64,000 nucleotides of DNA from Hymenopus coronatus (taxonomy: Eukaryota > Arthropoda > Insecta > Mantodea > Hymenopodidae): the NCBI GenBank assembly GCA_030762935.1, contig CM060881.1, positions 102,314,501 through 102,378,500 on the forward strand, written 5' to 3'. The first letter of the stretch is position 1. Each line of letters begins with the position of its first letter. Positions 59,434 through 64,000 of the stretch are shown here, piece by piece. The notes under the pieces are model-generated. The model saw only the letters and a program-made list of their open reading frames with translations, was not told the origin of the DNA and searched no databases. Both the position numbers and the translations under genes were made by a program.

Positions 59434-59694
59434 GTGGCACTAAATTATAGGTACGTTTGCGGAAGGGATCAGAAGGAAGTTTATGTCCTGGTATGGGAAC
59501 GTTTTTCTTTCGAAACACACGGAGCTGATGATTCTATGGCAAAGCTTCACTGTTTCTGCTACGGTAAACTTGTACTTTCAAGTGACACATTTTTGAATCC
59601 ACCTACTGGGTTCAATTATCTCTGTGACAGCCCTGAGGAACAATTTAGGGACTTAAACGTGCCAATAAACGATGTTGTTATTGGAGTAAACTGA
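59434..59694 (+). other. Open frame of 80-odd codons, possible old exon
   Basis: The frame gives a balanced composition (KEVYVLVWERFSFETHG, NPPTGFNYLCDSPEEQFRD) unlike translated AT-rich noise, and another frame just after it reads KKTRYDWFKRNLHRYNITKP. There is no ATG at its start; AG at 59449-59450 could be a splice acceptor. I recognise no family; host exon or transposon fragment are both possible. Confidence 0.3.
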
Positions 59695-59971
59695 AGAATA
59701 AGTCGGATATCTTTTCTGTGAAAAAAACTCGCTATGATTGGTTCAAAAGAAACTTGCACCGATATAATATAACCAAACCGTTTGAAGGACGAGGTGAAGA
59801 ATTATTTGGTTACCTGGTTCAAATTCGGCGATATTTATACACGTTATTTTATCACTGATATATTTTTATGTTTTTATTGCAGCATATTCTATTTTTATTT
59901 CAGTGTGTGATTGACTTAAGTACCTTGCTAGTGAGAAAGTAATGATGAGTTTATATTGTTAACCTTTTATT

Positions 59972-60108
59972 ACTTTATCTACTCGTACTATGTACGTAGT
60001 GTATAGAGAAGATATTGTATTCCACCAAAACATTCGATAACGAGCTTTCGCCGGAAATATGTTTTGAGGTCCTAGGGTCCAAAAAAAAACATTTCTAGAA
60101 AAATGTGT

Positions 60109-60155
<47 letters not shown>

Positions 60156-60822
60156 GGTTAAATACAAAACGTCGTATAGGTATAAGTTGGATATCTTTCA
60201 AGGCTGGGACACGAAGATTTTCAAGAAACCGCCCCACCCTTTACATGGAACATTTTTCGAAATTTTTGAGTTTCTCAACAATTACTCTAACGATTTTGAT
60301 TAAAATACCTCTTGTATAAGATATTAATGACAAACAAAATGTATACTTTGAATTTTCTGCGAATACCCTCTAAAGACCTTTTCATTATGTATGACAAGAT
60401 GTACAAGAACATAATGCACAAAAAATGTAGATCTCATTAAAAACACAATTTGTGTCAAATACATTTTTGTTGTTTATAACTAACAGATTTCGAGATATTC
60501 CGACTTGTTGGTTTCAATTTTAAGCCCGTTTTCTCATAAACGAGAATAGATCTTTCTTTTCGTTTCTCGTTTGAATACTTCTGGAAAGCAAAGAGATTGG
60601 AATTTTAATTGTTTCATAGAAGAACCGGCTTTTAAAAGCCGAGACTATCGCTTTAGCCTGTTCATATTCTTATTTCCCTTCTATTTACAAGGAGCTAGTA
60701 ATATGAATAATTCTGCCTATGTTTATCTTGATTAGCATGATGTATATAATAACTTAATCTTTAGATTAAAAGGTTTGTTTGCCGAACAGTTAGAGGACAT
60801 CATGTGGATGGGACACACAAGA
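59972..60822 (+). repeat. R846 repeat copy, forward
   Basis: Begins ACTTTATCTACTCGTACTATGTACGTAGTGTATAGAG (terminal palindrome) and continues in family order to ACATCATGTGGATGGGACACACAAGA. Contains a GT array at 60107-60153. Confidence 0.85.
60107..60153. repeat. (GT)n microsatellite inside an R846 copy
   Basis: About 22 GT units at the family's conserved microsatellite position. Confidence 0.95.
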
Positions 60823-60824
60823 TA

Positions 60825-60975
60825 TTTTCCCTTCTACTTAGAAGGAACTAAGTATTAAGAACAATTTCTACTAATGTTTATCTTGATTAGCATGATGTAG
60901 ATAGAAGAATACATTTTTAACAATAATTTTTTACAGAGATGTAGAGAAAGTCAGGTGAATGGAACACATCAGAAT
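60825..60975 (+). repeat. Extra R846 3' terminal fragment
   Basis: Repeats the last about 150 bp of the family (TTCCCTTCTACTTAGAAGG through GAACACATCAGA) directly after the preceding copy. Either a tandem partial duplication or the remnant of a host copy. Confidence 0.8.
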
Positions 60976-61016
60976 TTATGTTTATTAATCTTCAGGTGCC
61001 ATATATTTGGCCATCA

Positions 61017-61017
<1 letters not shown>

Positions 61018-61069
<52 letters not shown>
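61018..61069. repeat. (GA)n microsatellite
   Basis: About 25 GA units. Confidence 0.95.
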
Positions 61070-61073
<4 letters not shown>

Positions 61074-61124
61074 ATGACTGAAACAGAACACAAACACAAA
61101 AACACACATGATTAAAACATGCCA

Positions 61125-61215
61125 AAAGCGGAATTCGAACGTGTAGTCCTTTCGCGGCAGAAAGTCAATGGCAAACGCGCCAACAGCCACCACTACTGGG
61201 ACCAGCTAATGTCAA
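61125..61215 (-). mobile_element. tRNA-like SINE head or tRNA pseudogene
   Basis: Minus strand has ACGTTCGAATTCCGC (B-box-like) and upstream TAGTGGTGGCTGTTGGCGCG in the A-box position, about 45 bases apart. The stems do not complete a cloverleaf. Confidence 0.45.
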
Positions 61216-61418
61216 CCTTTGATATATTTTGCGGAGATGAAGTATCCTATCCAACCCACCATAGAATTACACTAAAGAGGCATTAGGAATGTAGTTTCAA
61301 ATTTTTATATTTCTGTATAGATTTCTTTGATTTGATTGCTATTATAACATAAATACCAATTTTCATTCAAATTGAATATATGCATTGCAATGATTTATTT
61401 CATAACTTGTATTATGTA

Positions 61419-61756
61419 CTGTCTGTTCAGCGGTGTTATAGCTGGTGGGTTGGGGAGGCTTAACGCTCAAGTAACACTTAAACCTGTGGGAGGGGCGCAC
61501 ATATCCTGAACTCGTTACGCCCATGGCAAGACAGTCAACAGTGTTGCAATACTTTACTCAGAGTCGCATAACGAGTGTCCAAAATCTACAGGAATCACAC
61601 AGTACACAGTTAACACACAAATATTATCGGCAAGAGTGTTGCCTTCTTCCACTTGTCACGCGCCTTTACTCCTCGCTTGCTTCAGACTAAGAAGACACCC
61701 CTACCTGCTTGGAATGGCGTCTCATTCCATTAGCTAAAACATCGCTGAACAGACAG
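61419..61756. mobile_element. 338-bp TIR element (MITE)
   Basis: Left end CTGTCTGTTCAGCGGTGTT (61419-61437) and right end complementary to AACATCGCTGAACAGACAG (61738-61756) match with one difference, and similarity continues inward (ATAGCTGGTGG / TTAGCTAATGG). Flanked by GTA on both sides (61416-61418, 61757-61759), a possible 3-bp duplication. No coding capacity. Confidence 0.8.
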
Positions 61757-62484
61757 GTATGTTGTATAATCAAAATATCTCATGCGTCTCAAAATGTGAG
61801 AAATATTTTTGGTATTTTCTGAATTGGAGTTTTGAACAAAACGCAAATTGGAATATTTTAGGACTTATATTTATGAGTTATTATTATTTTTCTAAAAGTT
61901 TATGTATTCTAAAATCTGAAATCAATATTTCAATAAAAATATATTTTTTGAAAAATAACTTGATTTTCGTCCCTAGTAATGTTAAAATAGATAATTCTAC
62001 ACATTCTGGTAAACGTTTGTTGCCTTTAAATAAAAAATGAGACGCGTGGAAACTTTGAAAGTGTGAAAATGTAGTTTTGAGAAAACTTGTTTAATGAAAT
62101 AGCTGTATTATACGATTCTTAATGTCTGTAGAGTCTGTACCATTTTGGTACATGTATTTCGTTCCAGAATGGGGTTAGTGGTTGCTGATTTGCCCGATGG
62201 TGTGCTTGGCACTCGCATGTAATTATTTTTTACCGCGTGAACTGACTAACGCTCGGAGGTTTGCTGAGGTCATGTGGACACTAGTTGAAGAGGAGTTAGC
62301 CTGCAGCAATGATTTCTGCAGCTATGTAGCTCTGGTAAGGTACATTGGGCGTGATTTACCGATTTATATAATGTTGGAAGGTTGACACCGAAATTATTGC
62401 GAGGCATAGCTCGCTGTATTAATTTTATAATGGATAGCTGTAAAAGCTAATATCGAAATGGTGCAGCTAAGTGCTAAATTTGTT
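61757..62484. other. Unassigned sequence, no gene seen
   Basis: Frames at 61759-62040 and 62182-62385 (plus) have no recognisable motif; the second is GC-richer (RFAEVMWTLVEEELACSNDF) and might be old coding sequence. Confidence 0.3.
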
Positions 62485-63333
62485 TCTTTCTCTATACATA
62501 CTATGCACATAGTGTATAGATAAAGTAATGTGTTGCACCCAAAAATTCGGTATCAAGATTTCACCGGTAATATATGTTCTGAGACCTCTTGAATCCAAAG
62601 AAAGCATTTTTAGAAAAATTGTCCGAGTGTGTGGGGGGGGCAGCATAGCTTAAAAACGAAAAGTCCATTAAATACCAAACTTGTAATTTAAGTTCAGTAT
62701 CTTCCAAGGATGCGACACAAAGATTTTAAAAGAAAATTCCCCAATCTACAACTACTCTTTACATGGAAAAATTTGCGAAAATTTTGATTTTTATTAAAAA
62801 TGGCTGTAACGATTTTGATTAAAATGTTGTATATTAAAGAAATTTACATGACAAATAAAATGTAGATCTTGAATTTTCTGGGAATAGCCTCAGAAGACAT
62901 TTTTATTCTGGATGAATTTTGCTGAATTTTGGTAACTGGTAAACCGTAAAAGATAGATGAAATCTTATTGGATATAAAATGTAGAGCTCGTTAAAACACG
63001 AAATTTATGTCATATACATTTTATCGTGGAGTTGATTGTTTTTGAGGTATTCCTTGTTATTGGTTTCAGCTATAAAATACTATATTTTTCTCATACGGGA
63101 ATTTATCAGCTCCGTTCCATACAAACAAAGGAACTTCAATTACAAAGCAACCAGCTATTGACTGTCACTTTAACTTATGTTACTCCCTTATTTCCCTTCT
63201 TACATAGAAGCAAGTAATAATACGATTTCTGCTATTTTTTTTCGTGTAGCATGAAGTTAATAGAAGAATAAACATTTTAGAAATACTTTGTTGTAGAGAT
63301 GTAAAGAAATTCATGTGAATAGAACACATCAGA
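62485..63333 (+). repeat. R846 repeat copy, forward, full length
   Basis: Starts TCTTTCTCTATACATACTATGCACATAG and ends GAACACATCAGA. All family blocks are present in order, including TACCAAACTTGTAATTTA at the inner palindrome. The GT site is replaced by GTGTGTGGGGGGGG. Confidence 0.85.
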
Positions 63334-64000
63334 TGCTTTTTATTGCTACTTTTGTAACAGCACGTTGGATTGACGATGTTATTTAGACTGTTTTTCTATT
63401 TTTTTTTCCCTCCTGTTGCCAAGTACGCTAAGTTGTCCTTTGCGTTTTTGCCACATAGTAGTGCATATTTGTAAAATTTATTTTGTTATTGAACACAGGT
63501 CATCTAATGCGCCATTTGGTTCCTTATTTATGGATAGAGCATGTTGATATTAATTTTTAGTGCTGCCAGCGAAACTTGGATGTTACGTCTAGGGGAATTC
63601 TGTTAAATCAAGAATTTGAGCATATTTTGAATTGTGTTACTGAAGCATTGTTATTTAGAGCATTATTTGTCAAACATTTTATTTATATTTTTATTGCCCT
63701 TTATAGTCTATGTTATTTATTAAATGTCTATTCATGATTGTATTTTTGCCTAATATTGCTGATGTAATAAACAGTAGTTTTGTGGAAATATCCCTCATTG
63801 AGTTTTGTTAATTAGGTAAAATAGCATTTATTATGTATTTGACGTTACTTGAAAATAATTCCGACTTCCACTAATCCTTACTAAGCATTCTCACTATACG
63901 TGTGCGTATTTGGGGTCAGTACAAGTTCAAAAAGGTAGGACAGTTAAATGTGCATTCTGTATAGACATTCAAAAGTTATAAAAACTATTTGCTATAAAAA
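63334..64000. other. AT-rich sequence to the window end, no gene seen
   Basis: No frame, repeat or RNA structure recognised. Confidence 0.4.

Overview
The window looks like a eukaryotic, intron-era intergenic region from an arthropod, most likely an insect. It is AT-rich and has no operons or ribosome-binding-site architecture. It is packed with animal transposon classes: BEL/Pao, APE-type LINE, hAT with a BED finger, piggyBac, several mariner-like elements and tRNA-derived SINEs. The species cannot be named from the sequence alone. I see no convincing host gene, rRNA, functional tRNA or CRISPR array.

The dominant component is a non-coding interspersed repeat of about 0.85 kb that I do not recognise (called here the R846 family after its 846-bp reference copy at 37256-38101). 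I count 23 copies plus one fragment, in both orientations, covering roughly 18 kb. Where the ends are readable, copies are flanked by A5 on both sides (T5 in the other orientation), with fixed polarity: on the strand where the flank reads AAAAA the element begins TCTGATG and ends AGAGAAAGT. One end carries a palindrome of about 40 bp built on ACTTTCTCTATA. Three loci contain copies inserted inside other copies (20917-23830, 28629-30334, 43987-45639); rejoining the host halves reveals the insertion boundaries and the A5 duplication. Nearly all long CA/GT microsatellites of the window grow from one conserved internal position of this family.

Layout. 0-8 kb: LINE tail remnant, a mariner pseudogene (2030-2665), three R846 copies, and a broken BEL/Pao pol (5680-7760) with a SINE and a 43-bp palindrome inside it. 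9-16 kb: two SINE clusters, one R846 copy, a long-inverted-repeat MITE (about 15840-16245). 16.5-19.3 kb: a piggyBac element with TTAA duplication and matching inverted ends, its transposase broken, carrying a 184-bp fold-back insertion. 20-25 kb: nested R846 copies and a tetranucleotide microsatellite. 25-28.3 kb: a hAT element with 8-bp duplication inside an R846 copy; its transposase is nearly intact but has one frameshift and an Asp-to-Asn change at a likely catalytic position, and its promoter has TATA, Inr and two heat-shock-element-like repeats. 28-46 kb: more R846 copies, SINEs, a fold-back mariner derivative (35414-36108) and a 5'-truncated LINE (39207-42365) inside an R846 copy. 46-57 kb: degenerate mariners, SINEs and a second fold-back mariner derivative (53108-53973). 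57-64 kb: a CTAN-based minisatellite, R846 copies and a short TIR element (61419-61756).

These pieces do not form a pathway. They are layers of transposition, and nesting gives their order: R846 copies are older than the hAT, the LINE and a 282-bp retroposon that interrupt them, and R846 itself was active more than once.
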